From Bacteroidia bacterium (GTDB lineage: Bacteria > Bacteroidota > Bacteroidia > B-17B0 > Aurantibacillaceae), in the NCBI GenBank assembly GCA_026003255.1, contig BPGX01000001.1:558001-622000 (forward strand): DNA of 64,000 nt, in the 5' to 3' direction. This document shows positions 24,405-35,500 of this stretch, one piece after another. The translations under genes were made by a program, and so were the position numbers. A model generated the notes under the pieces. The model was not told the origin of the DNA. It worked only from the letters and a program-made list of their open reading frames with translations, and did no database searches. Each line of letters starts with the position of its first letter. The first letter of the stretch is position 1.

Positions 24405-26792
24405 ATGGCTAAAAATAATTTTAAAAATACAGCAGGAATAAAGCAGAAATCTACTGTTCCCTCCCCAAAAGTTCAGGAGTTAAAATTACCTCCACTTGGT
24501 AATACTTTTCGTTTTTTCCCATTTACGAACCATACTCAACCGATAATAGTTTTAATATTAGTGGGATTTATTTTTTATATTACTTCATTATATAATGAGC
24601 ATGCACTGGATGATGGAATTATTATTCATCAAAATGAATATGTTATTAAAGGTATTAAGGGTATTAAAGACATACTGACAAAAGATGCTTATGACAGTTT
24701 TTACAGGAGAATGAATGCTACCGACCAATTAGCAGGAGGACGTTATAGACCTCTTTCGGTGGTTAGTTTTGCTATTGAACAGGAAATCATTGGAAAATAC
24801 GATAATGGACAATTTCCACCAAATTGCTGGGACTACAACAAAAACGGTAAAAATGACCCGGATGAAGATATTAATAACGATGGTGTTTTCAATGAAATAG
24901 ATTGTCAAACAAAAGGCGCTCATTTTCGTCATTTTAATAATATCTGGACCTTTGTTTTAGGAGTGGTTTTACTTTATTTAGTAATGCGAAATTATTGGTT
25001 TAGAGAATGGCATGATCTTGCATTTCTTTCCGCCTTGTTGTTTGTAATGCATCCCATTCATACTGAGGTGGTGGCAAATGTGAAAAGCCGTGATGAAATT
25101 TTTTCTTTAATCTTTGTGTCTCTTACTTTTCTTTTTGCTCATAAATATCTGTTCAGCCGAACGATTAAGGATGCTTTTCTAACAGCATTTATGTTTTTCC
25201 TTGCATTGTTATCAAAAGAATATGCAGTGGTACTATTGGGTTTAATACCAATTGCTTTTTATGTATTTCATAAAATTGATATTAACTTGAAAAGTTTTAT
25301 TCCTCCCGCAATTGTTTTTGGTATTTTTATGTTTTTAATGTTAGCATTAAAATGGTATCAAAAATCTTATGCTACTTTGCCATTCATTTACGTAATAGTA
25401 TCCGCACTTTTTTTTGGTAAGGATTTAAAACTAAAGAACCTGAATACTTTAATGATATGGTTATATGGTGCTTTCTTGTTTTATCTTGGCATGCGTTTGA
25501 ATGCAGTGGTATTAAAACCCGGTGTTCCTGATACAGAAATTTTGAATAACCCTTATTTGTTGGCTTCTGGTGAACAAAAGTTTTTTACCAAAGCGTATGT
25601 ATTATTAATTTACATAATGAAACTTATCTGGCCACATCCTTTATCTTCTGATTATTCTTACAATACCATTGAATACAGAAATTTGTTTAGCTGGGATGCG
25701 TGGCTATCAATACTCTTACATCTTGCTCTGGCTTATTATGGATTTAAATTGGTTTTACGTCGGCATATTCTGGGCTTTGCTATTGCCTTATATTTTGCGT
25801 TCTTATTAATGATTGGCAATATCATCATGGATATTGGAGCAACTATGGGGGAACGCTTGATATTTCACTCATCCATTGGTTTTTCAATCGCTTGTGCTTA
25901 TTTTATACTAAAAGGATTAGACAAATTAAATTGGAATTTAAAGATTAAACGTGTTGCATTAATTCTTTTTCTTTTACCAGTAACTTTATTGTATGGAGCA
26001 AAAACATGGGAAAGAAATTGGGCATGGAAAAATGATATTACATTATTCATTGGAGATGTAGAACATAAGCCACATAGCGTATTGGTTTTGGGTAATGCAG
26101 GGGCGCGTTGGATTGATTTAGCGGATACAAAATATTTTGTAAGGGAACCGTATGGTTTGTACCTCAAAGAAGGAAAGCCATTCAGTACTTTTAAAGAAGA
26201 AATGTTGAAGTTTAAAGTAAAAGAATCTGAACTTAAAGATGGTTGTAATAAAGATGCCATCATATTACCCGACACAGGAAAACCACAAAAACTAACGACT
26301 CGTGAAAAGTGCTTGTACAAAGGAATTGGTTATTTAAAACACGCAACTGAACTCCATCCACGTTATGTTAATGGTTATTTGAATTTGGGATTGGCTTATT
26401 ACAAACTTCGCAGAGATAGAGAAGCACTATTCTTCTGGAAACATGCTGAAAAGTTATATCCTAATAATCCTTATTTACGAAATTATTACATTGTATTTTA
26501 TAATGACTTATTAAATCGTGGTTATCAAAAATCTATGAGAGGTAGACATGATAGTGCTGTGATTGAATTGAATAAATGTATTATATTAGATAAGTTTAAT
26601 CCGGAAGGGTGGTATAGTTTGGGTGCTGCTTATTTTAATATTCGTAATTATCGCCGAGCGTATAAATGCTGGAAACGTTGTTTAGAACTTAAACCAGACC
26701 ATCAAATGGCTAATCAAGCCATAAAAAATATCACCCCACAAATGTTAGGCCTTGTTCCCACACCTACTACTTTACCTTCTAACAAAAAGTAA
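24405..26792 (+). CDS. TMTC-like membrane glycosyltransferase with C-terminal TPRs
   Basis: 795 residues from the ATG at 24405. About ten membrane helices form a GT-C type core resembling the TMTC/DUF1736 mannosyltransferases. It has acidic LDDGIIIHQNEYV near the first periplasmic loop, GGRYRPLSVVSFAIE, MHPIHTEVVANVKSRDE (about residues 221-237) and LLSKEYAVVLLGL. TPRs follow (about 640-775; GYLNLGLAYYKLRRDREALF). The loop after helix 1 carries an unusual Asp/Asn-rich insert (about 140-165; DYNKNGKNDPDED, NNDGVFNEIDC) like tandem EF-hand or thrombospondin type 3 calcium loops. Probable role: sugar transfer to proteins or lipids on the periplasmic side. Confidence 0.85.
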   Translation: MAKNNFKNTAGIKQKSTVPSPKVQELKLPPLGNTFRFFPFTNHTQPIIVLILVGFIFYITSLYNEHALDDGIIIHQNEYVIKGIKGIKDILTKDAYDSFYRRMNATDQLAGGRYRPLSVVSFAIEQEIIGKYDNGQFPPNCWDYNKNGKNDPDEDINNDGVFNEIDCQTKGAHFRHFNNIWTFVLGVVLLYLVMRNYWFREWHDLAFLSALLFVMHPIHTEVVANVKSRDEIFSLIFVSLTFLFAHKYLFSRTIKDAFLTAFMFFLALLSKEYAVVLLGLIPIAFYVFHKIDINLKSFIPPAIVFGIFMFLMLALKWYQKSYATLPFIYVIVSALFFGKDLKLKNLNTLMIWLYGAFLFYLGMRLNAVVLKPGVPDTEILNNPYLLASGEQKFFTKAYVLLIYIMKLIWPHPLSSDYSYNTIEYRNLFSWDAWLSILLHLALAYYGFKLVLRRHILGFAIALYFAFLLMIGNIIMDIGATMGERLIFHSSIGFSIACAYFILKGLDKLNWNLKIKRVALILFLLPVTLLYGAKTWERNWAWKNDITLFIGDVEHKPHSVLVLGNAGARWIDLADTKYFVREPYGLYLKEGKPFSTFKEEMLKFKVKESELKDGCNKDAIILPDTGKPQKLTTREKCLYKGIGYLKHATELHPRYVNGYLNLGLAYYKLRRDREALFFWKHAEKLYPNNPYLRNYYIVFYNDLLNRGYQKSMRGRHDSAVIELNKCIILDKFNPEGWYSLGAAYFNIRNYRRAYKCWKRCLELKPDHQMANQAIKNITPQMLGLVPTPTTLPSNKK

Positions 26793-26796
26793 TCTG

Positions 26797-27609
26797 ATGA
26801 AGATATTACTCCGAAAAATTCTTGGAATCGGAGGGGCTTTTATCCTGTGTAATACTATTTTGTATTCTCAACAACAACCAACTACAAGAAAAGATGTTGA
26901 GAAAGAAAAAACGCTCATTACCAATCAAGCCAAGGTATTGATAATCCCATTTGAGAATAAAATGTACATGAGTGAAATTGACTATTATGTTAATAAAGAA
27001 ACAAAATTGAATACAAAACAAATTCGTCATGAATTTAGAAATGGATTAAATGAACAATTGTACTATTCTTTAAAGAAAAAAAAGTTTATCCCTATTGACT
27101 TAATGAGCGATACGGTAAAGTATTACAAAGATTTGAAGTTTATTTATGGCAATATCTCTTATGATTATGTAAAAATTCCTGACCAGAACAATTACAAACC
27201 ACCAGTTAGAGAAAAGAAAGAAAAAGGTATTCAGCAAGGACAGATTGTAGCGGAAAGTGATGATGAAAACAGATTTATGAATACTCGTGTGTTATCTCCC
27301 GCTCTTGTCCCTTATTTATACCAGAAATACAAGGCGCAATATTATGTGTTTATAAATGAATTGGATTTAAAGGCATCTGCTGTAAATCCGACGGATTACA
27401 TTCCGCAAAATGCGAAAAGAAAAATTGTGGTACATTATACTATCTTTTCTGTAGATGCAAAAGAGATTAATTCAGGAGTAGCAGAAGTTGAATTTGAAAC
27501 TAAAATGAATGTTCCTCCCAAAATCATCAAAAATTATTTTTCAATAGTTGCAGAAACGATTGTAGAAAGATTTGTAAAGCAACTACAGAAAAATTCTGAA
27601 AAAAACTGA
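26797..27609 (+). CDS. Secreted protein of unknown function
   Basis: 270 residues. The ATG at 26797 lies four bases after the preceding stop and gives a signal peptide (KILLRKILGIGGAFILCNTILYSQ); an upstream in-frame TTG would destroy it. The mature part has mixed alpha/beta character (AKVLIIPFENKMYMSEIDYY; YYVFINELDLKASAVNP). This pattern is reminiscent of periplasmic proteins that form CsgG-like alpha/beta sheets, but I see no firm motif. It is last in the plus-strand run starting at 18 kb and probably co-transcribed with the TMTC-like gene. No function is assigned. Confidence 0.75.
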   Translation: MKILLRKILGIGGAFILCNTILYSQQQPTTRKDVEKEKTLITNQAKVLIIPFENKMYMSEIDYYVNKETKLNTKQIRHEFRNGLNEQLYYSLKKKKFIPIDLMSDTVKYYKDLKFIYGNISYDYVKIPDQNNYKPPVREKKEKGIQQGQIVAESDDENRFMNTRVLSPALVPYLYQKYKAQYYVFINELDLKASAVNPTDYIPQNAKRKIVVHYTIFSVDAKEINSGVAEVEFETKMNVPPKIIKNYFSIVAETIVERFVKQLQKNSEKN

Positions 27610-27657
27610 ATTATAGAAGTAAGTGATAGAATGTTTGAGTAATGAGGATAAATTTAT

Positions 27658-28908
27658 TTATTTTCCTAACATTTTATTCTTATATATATCAGCATTCTTT
27701 GTGTCACCAATTAATGCATAAACTTTGTAAAGTGCTGCAATGACAGAGGAGTCATTGGGTTTTAAGGATTCTGCTTCTTTTAGATAAGGTAATCCCATTT
27801 GAGTGTATTCTTTTCGTTTATCTTCTACGCCTTTTTGTTTTTGTGATAAATCCGTGATTTTAAATTCTTTCATTTTTTTGTTGTAATAAAATAATCCGTA
27901 ATTAGTGTAATACGCACCTATGTTGTAAGTGAGTGTGAATAAATTTTCAGCATCTAATTGAGATTTATTGGAATAACTTTTCAGATAATTCTGAATGGCT
28001 TTTTGAAATAAATTATCTGTACTATCGGAATAATTTTTGGCAGCCATGTTTTGATTGGCAAGGTTGTCATATATGTTTCCAAGAGTTAATAATAATAATG
28101 CATTAGTGGAATCTTTTTGAAGAAGTAATTCAAGATTTTTAATAGCAGACAGATATTGTTTTGAACTGATGTAGTATTCTGTTTCTTGATTTAAAAGTGT
28201 AATATCGTTAGGGTATTTTTCTCTTCCTTTTTTCAGAATATTCAAAGCAGCAATTGTATCTTTTTTATGTTGATAGAAATTATACATTAATTGATAAACT
28301 TTTATGTTGTCGATATTATTTTGAATTAATTCACGGCTGGTTTTTAGTATTTTTTCTTCATCATTGGACTTGTAAGCAGATAAAAAAGCATTAAAAATGC
28401 CCGCAGTATCTTTTATGTTAAATATTTTATTTTGTAGCCAATAATGTTGTTCAAAAAAATGGCTGGCGTCTAAATATTTTTTATCATTAAATAACTTGAT
28501 AGCTTCTTGATTAGTAGTATTTAATAAATTAATTCCTAAAGTTTGAACTTCGTTGGTGGCGGCTACTTTTGGGTGTTTTTCTTTTAATAACATAAAACTT
28601 TCAATGGCATTTTTTAAATAGGAATAATGAGGGACGGAAGGGTCTGGTTGATTTTGATAATATTTAAATAATTCAAAATAAATTTGAGAATAATAAGTAA
28701 GTGTTCGGGAATCTTCTTTGGTTTCAGGGTTTTGATAGGCAAGGTCAATGTTTTCTTTAGCTTTTAATAAATATGAAAGATTGGGTTTGTCATTCAAAGT
28801 GCTTTGATAATCTGTGAGCGCACGCCAGGCGGCATTAATGTTTTTTTTCTGAGCATTTAGCGATGTGACTATACTAACAATCCCTAAAATATAAAGTAAA
28901 GTTCTCAT
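27658..28908 (-). CDS. Secreted TPR-repeat protein
   Basis: 416 residues with a signal peptide (RTLLYILGIVSIVTSLNAQ) followed by TPR-like helical repeats across most of the chain (for example YLSAIKNLELLLQKDSTNAL and NIKVYQLMYNFYQHKKDTIA). The final repeat lies near YLKEAESLKPNDSSVIAALY. It is probably periplasmic or held at the outer membrane by a partner, since there is no lipobox. It is transcribed alone, converging on the gene ending at 27609. The -7 box TACATTTG (28923-28930) lies 14 bases before the ATG. Confidence 0.85.
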   Translation of the reverse strand: MRTLLYILGIVSIVTSLNAQKKNINAAWRALTDYQSTLNDKPNLSYLLKAKENIDLAYQNPETKEDSRTLTYYSQIYFELFKYYQNQPDPSVPHYSYLKNAIESFMLLKEKHPKVAATNEVQTLGINLLNTTNQEAIKLFNDKKYLDASHFFEQHYWLQNKIFNIKDTAGIFNAFLSAYKSNDEEKILKTSRELIQNNIDNIKVYQLMYNFYQHKKDTIAALNILKKGREKYPNDITLLNQETEYYISSKQYLSAIKNLELLLQKDSTNALLLLTLGNIYDNLANQNMAAKNYSDSTDNLFQKAIQNYLKSYSNKSQLDAENLFTLTYNIGAYYTNYGLFYYNKKMKEFKITDLSQKQKGVEDKRKEYTQMGLPYLKEAESLKPNDSSVIAALYKVYALIGDTKNADIYKNKMLGK

Positions 28909-28922
28909 ATTAAAATTTTGAG

Positions 28923-28930
28923 CAAATGTA
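28923..28930 (-). promoter_or_regulatory. -7 promoter element TACATTTG
   Basis: Exact TAnnTTTG match on the minus strand, 14 bases ahead of the TPR gene ATG at 28908. Confidence 0.5.
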
Positions 28931-29072
28931 CATTTTTTTGGGGTTATTTTTTTAATGCCATAAAAACATTTAATTGGTCTTGGTTTGTGATAAATTGATG
29001 AAGTGGGAATTTTATTTATTGAGTGGTATTTTTGATTGAGTGAAGTTCTACAGAATAAAACCTCAAATTCTT

Positions 29073-29080
29073 TATATTTG
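29073..29080 (+). promoter_or_regulatory. -7 promoter element TATATTTG
   Basis: Exact TAnnTTTG match 23 bases before the ATG of the first giant adhesin gene (29104). No -33 TTG at the expected distance was found. Confidence 0.55.
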
Positions 29081-29103
29081 CAGGCATTAGAAAAGCTTTT
29101 TGA

Positions 29104-32100
29104 ATGAATAGGGGGTTATTCGGAATAAATAAATTATTATTAAGTGTTATTGTCAGTTTAATGTCTATAAGATGTTTTTATGTCCAGTCACAAACAGTGC
29201 TTCAGACCTTTCCCTGCACCGGAATTGGATATACCTATATTGTTCCAAATGATGTATGTTTGCTAAAAATCAAAGCATGGGGTGGTGGGGGAGGTGGAGG
29301 AGGAAATGATGCTTTTGCTGGTGGTGTAGGGGGTGGAGGAGGTTATGCGGAAGCATTGGTGTATGTAACACCCGGAGAAACTGTAACGATTTATTGTGGT
29401 TGTGGTGGAAATGGAGGATCTGGTGGTGGGTCAGCCCCCGGTGGTTCCGGTGGTTATGGATATGGATTTGGTGGTAATGGAGGTAATGCCGGACCTTCTG
29501 GTGGTTCTGGTGCTGGAGGAGGCGGTGGCGGTTCTACAGCAGTATTAATAGGTACGAATGTCATTGTTGTTGCACCCGGTGGGGGTGGTGGCGGAGGTGG
29601 TGGCTGTACTTCTGTCGGGGGCTATGGTGGTGGTGGTGGTAATAACGGAGGAATAACTTCTTGTGTTGGAACAGCGGGTTCTTATGGAGGAAATTTTATC
29701 AATTATGGTTCTAATGGAGCATCTCATACTGGCGATGGCGGAGGTGCTGGAGGAGGCGGAGGTGGATTTACAAACGGAGGAGGTGCTGGTACTGTTCCAC
29801 CGAACGGACCTTCCTGTAATGTGGCTAATGATTGTGGTGCAAGTGGTGGTGGCAGTGGAAATGCTTTTGCTTTAACTGCAACCGGTTACCCTGTGGTTAG
29901 CAGTTTTACGATGGCTACTCCATTCATTGGTGGAAATTATCAAATACCAGCTAATGCTTCTGATCCAGATTTACCACCTGGGTTTGCAAGGGGAGGTAAT
30001 GCAGGTAGTAATGGAGGTTCAGGGTATGTTGTTTTGATTAAAATGAACTCTAATTTACCTCCACAGGCAAGTATTAATTATAATTCTCCATTGTGTGAAA
30101 AAGATACATTAAAACTTACAGGTAGTGGAGGTGTATCTTATTTCTGGACAGGTCCCAATAGTTTTACTTCTAATATCTCTAATCCGATTATTCCGAATTC
30201 ATCTTCAGCCAATCAGGGATATTATACATTATTGGTACAATCCTCAGATGGATGTGTAGATACAGCTGTTCGATACATTGGTGTAAATTCCTTACCACCT
30301 AAAGCAATTTCAAACTCTCCGCAATGTGAAGGAAATACGATAAATATTTACGGAACTTCGGCTGTTTCATACACATGGAGTGGTCCTAATAATTTTTCGT
30401 CTAATTCACCTTCTGTTACCTTGACTAATGTTACAGTAAGCGATTCCGGTAATTATTTTTATTTCGCCCAAGGGGCAAATGGATGTATAAGAAAAGATAC
30501 AATCAGTGTTATTGTAAATCCTAATCCTACGCCGGTTATCTCATTTACTAACATCAGTTGTAATGGCTTTGCTGATGGGTCTGCACAGGCAACGCCGACG
30601 ATTGGAACTGCACCCTATTTTTACCTTTGGGATAATGGTTCTACCAATAGTCAGATAAATAACCTAACTCCCGGAACTTATACTGTTAGAGTCACAGATG
30701 CTAATAATTGTATAGCGTTTGGAACAGTTTCTATTAGTCAACCTTTACCAATAACTTCAACGATTAATGTCAAAGATTTAGATTGTAATAATATACCTAC
30801 AGGTAGCGCAACCATTACATCATCTGGCGGTACATTTCCACATAATTATACATGGACACCATCTTCTCAAACAGGTTCAGTTGCCGCTAATTTATTTGCG
30901 GGTAATTATGTTGTAACCATTAAAGATGCCAATAATTGCTTTTCTACACAAACTTTAACTATCAATCAACCACCCCCTATCATTGCATCAGCTCAATATA
31001 CTCCTGTAAGTTGTTGGGGATTGAGTGATGGTATAATTAGCGCTACTGTGAATGGTGGTACTTCGCCTTTATCATATACATGGTTGCCTATTAATTTTAC
31101 AAATTTAAATGTCAATAATGCTAGTGCAGGAATTTACACGTTGTCTATATTGGATTCGAAAAATTGCAGTAAAACATTGACTGTTCATGTAACGGAACCA
31201 CCACCTGTTTTACTGAATGTTTCACCTTCTCAAACGATATGTTTTGGGCAATCTACTAATATCTATGCTTTTGCTAATGGCGGGAATCCACCGTTCTCTT
31301 ATACATGGTCGGCTACTGGATTATCTGGGACAGGACCACATAATGTTTCGCCCACCTCTACAACAATATATTCTGTAATAGCAAAAGATAATAACAATTG
31401 CTATTCTCAAATGCAAACTATTAGCATATATGTCACACCACCTTTAAGTGGTAATAACAATACCGTTACTGTATGTGATAAGGATACTGCTATTTTGAGT
31501 TTTACATTAACAGGCATAGGTAATGGAGGTCCTTATGCGTATGATTGGCACAATGGAGTTTATACACCTACGATGGCAGTGTTAGCAGATTACAGCAATA
31601 ATAATTTACAAACTTACACTGTTACTGTATCTGATGGATGTACAGTGCCAGATGCTGACATTATTGTAACTTTAAGTATCCATCCATTACCAAGAGTAAA
31701 TTATACTACAAATATCAACTCTGGTTGTGAACCATTGAATGTAAATTATACTGCTATTTCCTATGGATCAAATGACTTATATACCTGGTATTTTGACAAT
31801 GGTCTGACAAGTACATCTTCAAGCGTTGCTGTTACCTATACTGCTGGAATATATTCCACAACATTACATATTGTAGATCAATATGGTTGTGAAAATGATA
31901 CGATGGGGGTGAAAGATGTAACGGTATTTCCTACGCCGGTAGCAGATTTTCAACCGAATCCATCTGTGGTGGATAATTTAGAACCAATTGTAACCTTTAA
32001 TAACCTTTCAGTTAATGGCACATTTTTTCAATGGAACTTTGGCGATCCTGCATCTAATTCAAATTTCAGCAACGAAATCCACCCAACACATTATTATGAA

Positions 32101-32502
32101 AATGCAGGAATATACACAGTTGGCTTATTTGTAATGAATGAATTTGATTGTAGAGATAGTATTTACAAAAGTGTAGAAGTGAAATATAATTTTACAGTTT
32201 TCATTCCAAATGTATTTACGCCGGATGGAGATGGATTAAATGATGTTTTCAATATTAAAGGTATTGGTATTTCAGAAAAAGATTTTTTAATGCGTATTTT
32301 TAATCGATGGGGAATGAAAATTTTTGAAACAGAAGATATTCATGAAGGATGGAACGGAATGTATAATAACAATGTTTGTCAGGATGGGGAATATGTTTAC
32401 TATATTTTATTGAAACCGGAAATTTCTTTAAAGAAAAATGATATAAGAGAATTTAAAGGAAAAGTATTTTTATTTAATAAAACTAAAGCACCTGAATATT
32501 AG
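29104..32502 (+). CDS. Giant T9SS type B cargo protein with Gly-rich, SprB and PKD domains
   Basis: 1132-residue secreted surface protein. After the signal peptide (to about residue 31) comes a glycine-rich domain (about 60-315) with runs of up to nine glycines. Ig-like segments follow (about 320-475), then three SprB-type repeats (about 475-700; each with a conserved SC or DC, GTAPYFYLW-like and TVRVTDANNC-like parts). Two PKD-like domains (about 862-1020; FFQWNFGD) come next. The C-terminal gliding-motility-associated/type B sorting domain starts at FIPNVFTPDGDGLNDVF. It probably attaches to the cell surface as an adhesin after transport by T9SS. It has a paralogous C-terminal half in the next gene, 12 bases downstream. 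Confidence 0.9.
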   Translation: MNRGLFGINKLLLSVIVSLMSIRCFYVQSQTVLQTFPCTGIGYTYIVPNDVCLLKIKAWGGGGGGGGNDAFAGGVGGGGGYAEALVYVTPGETVTIYCGCGGNGGSGGGSAPGGSGGYGYGFGGNGGNAGPSGGSGAGGGGGGSTAVLIGTNVIVVAPGGGGGGGGGCTSVGGYGGGGGNNGGITSCVGTAGSYGGNFINYGSNGASHTGDGGGAGGGGGGFTNGGGAGTVPPNGPSCNVANDCGASGGGSGNAFALTATGYPVVSSFTMATPFIGGNYQIPANASDPDLPPGFARGGNAGSNGGSGYVVLIKMNSNLPPQASINYNSPLCEKDTLKLTGSGGVSYFWTGPNSFTSNISNPIIPNSSSANQGYYTLLVQSSDGCVDTAVRYIGVNSLPPKAISNSPQCEGNTINIYGTSAVSYTWSGPNNFSSNSPSVTLTNVTVSDSGNYFYFAQGANGCIRKDTISVIVNPNPTPVISFTNISCNGFADGSAQATPTIGTAPYFYLWDNGSTNSQINNLTPGTYTVRVTDANNCIAFGTVSISQPLPITSTINVKDLDCNNIPTGSATITSSGGTFPHNYTWTPSSQTGSVAANLFAGNYVVTIKDANNCFSTQTLTINQPPPIIASAQYTPVSCWGLSDGIISATVNGGTSPLSYTWLPINFTNLNVNNASAGIYTLSILDSKNCSKTLTVHVTEPPPVLLNVSPSQTICFGQSTNIYAFANGGNPPFSYTWSATGLSGTGPHNVSPTSTTIYSVIAKDNNNCYSQMQTISIYVTPPLSGNNNTVTVCDKDTAILSFTLTGIGNGGPYAYDWHNGVYTPTMAVLADYSNNNLQTYTVTVSDGCTVPDADIIVTLSIHPLPRVNYTTNINSGCEPLNVNYTAISYGSNDLYTWYFDNGLTSTSSSVAVTYTAGIYSTTLHIVDQYGCENDTMGVKDVTVFPTPVADFQPNPSVVDNLEPIVTFNNLSVNGTFFQWNFGDPASNSNFSNEIHPTHYYENAGIYTVGLFVMNEFDCRDSIYKSVEVKYNFTVFIPNVFTPDGDGLNDVFNIKGIGISEKDFLMRIFNRWGMKIFETEDIHEGWNGMYNNNVCQDGEYVYYILLKPEISLKKNDIREFKGKVFLFNKTKAPEY

Positions 32503-32514
32503 AAAATAAAAAAT

Positions 32515-35500
32515 ATGAGAATTATGAGACAGAGATTTTTAGTGGCATTTTTGTTGTTATCATTTGTATTATATTCTCAAAATATTAAATTTGTAAAAAG
32601 ATATTCTTTCCCTGGAATGAACGGAGGATTAGGTTGTAATATTACAAATGATGGTGGGGTTGTCATTACTGGTCAGCATGAGGCAGGAGGACATTGTAAT
32701 GTTTACGTAGCGAAGATTAATAAATGTGGTGCTTTGCAATGGTATAAAACTTATGATTTTGGAAATTCGGCAGGAGGACTTTCAATTAAAGAAACAAGCG
32801 ATGGGAATTTAGTGATTAGCGGTGCAGCAGATTTAACAGGAAGTGGTTATGACTGGCTTGTAATGAAAGTAGATGGTACAAATGGTAATCTAATCTGGCA
32901 TGATTTGTGGAGGAACGTTCCATTGGCTTATGGAACTGAATGGGCACAGGCAATTACTGAATTGCCAAATACAAACATTGTTGCAGCAGGTGGAACGGCT
33001 ATGTGGTATGGAGAGCCCAACGATGCTTGTATTAGTTTTTATAGTTCAACAGGAAGTTATCTTTACACCAAAAAATTAGCCGGACCAGGATATGATATGT
33101 TCAGTTCTATTACAACTAACGGTACATACATTTATGCAATAGGTAGTACAGAATCTTTTGGAGCAGGAAATTTTGATATTGTTTTAGTGAAAACTGATTT
33201 AAATGGAAATGTGTTATGGATAAAAACCTTTGGAACTAATCAAAAGGAGGGCTATGAGAATGATTCGTTCCATCAATGTATTCCTACTTCTGATGGAGGG
33301 GTATTAATTTCAACCAGAATTATTGCCAATTCAGGTAATCCTTTGTTGGCAGGGCCTGATACATGGAATGCTTTATTATTGAAGGTGGATATGAATGGTA
33401 ATTTGCAATGGGCAAAAACATATCAGGTTGGTTGGGATTGTCTTTCTCAGGGAGTAGTGATACATCCAAATGGCAACATTGTAATGAGTGGTTATACCTG
33501 GGGCTACCAACCATTTGGACAAAGAGAAGCGTATGTGGCCGTATTAAGTCCATCCGGGGTTCCAATACAGACCACTTTGTATGGTTTTAATGCGTATGAT
33601 TCGTTTATAGGAGTTTTCAATTATACAGGTAAAAGAATTTTATGTGTAGGGAATACACAGAATGGACAAGGTTCAGGAGATTATGACCCGTTTATTGTCG
33701 TGGCGGATAGTTTAGGTAGGTGTCAGGGATGTCCAAATGCGTCAAGTGTCGGTATTCAATTCAAAGATATTACTTCAAGTATTTCTACAAATTTAATCCC
33801 AGCAAGCTATTGGCAATTTCATACTATTTCCCCATATACACAGCCACCGACTGTGACCCCTGTTTCACCATCCGATAATTTTGTTTGTGCAACTTGTAAT
33901 GCTATTGCGCCTACTTTTACTGTAAATAAAACCAATTTATGTGTGAATGACACACTGAAAATCACGAACACAACACCAGCAAATGATGCATGTTTAGAGT
34001 GGTTTATCAATGGTTCTCCGATAAATCCTACTAAGAATGATACGGCACTTGTTTATTCTACACCGGGTACATATACTTTATCTATGCAGACGACCTGCGG
34101 TACTACTGTTTTAGTTACTTCTCAAACGGTACAGGTTTGGCCACAATTTACTGTTACAGCAGCTACGAATAGTGTGAGTTGTTATGGAGGAACGAATGGT
34201 AGCGCTACTGTCAACATATCGGGAGGAATGCCGCCTTATTCTTATTTCTGGTCACCTTCTGCTCAAACTGGTAGCGTTTTGAGTGGCGTGCCAATGGGAC
34301 CTTATACAGTTACGGTGAGTGATGCGGGTGTATGTGGAAGCACATTTACTACGGTGAATATACCTCAACCTATTTCTCCTCCGGGATTAACGATTTTACA
34401 AACTCACTCTATTTCTTGTTTTGGTGCTAACGATGGAAGTGTAGTAGTGAATGGTTATGGGGGAACAGGTACGTTGAATTATTCGTGGACTCCGGGTGGG
34501 ATGACGACAGCAACTGTTACAAATCTTGGACCTGGTGTTTATACCGTGGAGGTAATTGATGCCAATAATTGTGTTGCATCATCAACGGTTCAGATTGATG
34601 AACCGCCTGCATTGTCGTTAACTGTTAGTTCAGGTAGTGTAAGTTGTAATGGTGGTAGCGATGGTTGGGTAAATGGTGTTGCTTCGGGTGGTAATGGAGC
34701 GTATTCTTATACCTGGTTTCCTGTAAATGTAAATAATTCTTATGTTTCTAATTTGCCTATAGGAAATTACACTCTGGTGGTGAGGGACTTGAATAATTGT
34801 GTGATAGCGGATACTATTTCAATTATTGAACCGCCTCCTCTTTCTATTTCGGCGACATCGTTTAGTTCTTCCTGTTATGGAATACCGACGGGAAGCGGAA
34901 CGGTAACGGTGAGTGGTGGAATGGGTGGTTATCAATATCAATGGCTACCTGTAGGAGGTACGAATTCAGTGGCTACTAATTTGCCCGGTGGTCAATACAC
35001 TATTAATGTAGTAGATATAAATAATTGCCCTATTAGTACTACATTGATGATTAATCAACCGACATCTATAACACTTGTAACTTCACCAGATGCAACGATT
35101 TGTTATGGTACGTCAATTAATATATCTGCTAATGCAAGTGGAGGTACACCGCCATATACTTATGTATGGAGCAATGGATTTAGTGGTTCTGGCCCACAAA
35201 ATGTTTCGCCACTTTCAACTAATTTTTATAATGTTTATGTAACTGATAATAACAATTGCATATCAGAAACAAAAACAATAAAGATTACAGTTCTTCCACC
35301 ATTAACTGTGGGGAGTACTTCTATGAGTGTTTGTGATAAAGACACAACCATTATTAGTATGAATGCTTATGGTGGAAATGGAGGACCATATACTTACTTG
35401 TGGAATACAGGGGCATCAACAAATACCATTCAAGTTATTGGTGATTATGCACAAAATCCTATGACGTTTACACTTAATGTATCTGATGGATGCACGAATC

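Noticed and set aside
29545..29875. Frames antisense to, or out of phase with, the Gly-rich domain
   Set aside because: Artefacts of the GGT/GGA-rich coding sequence.
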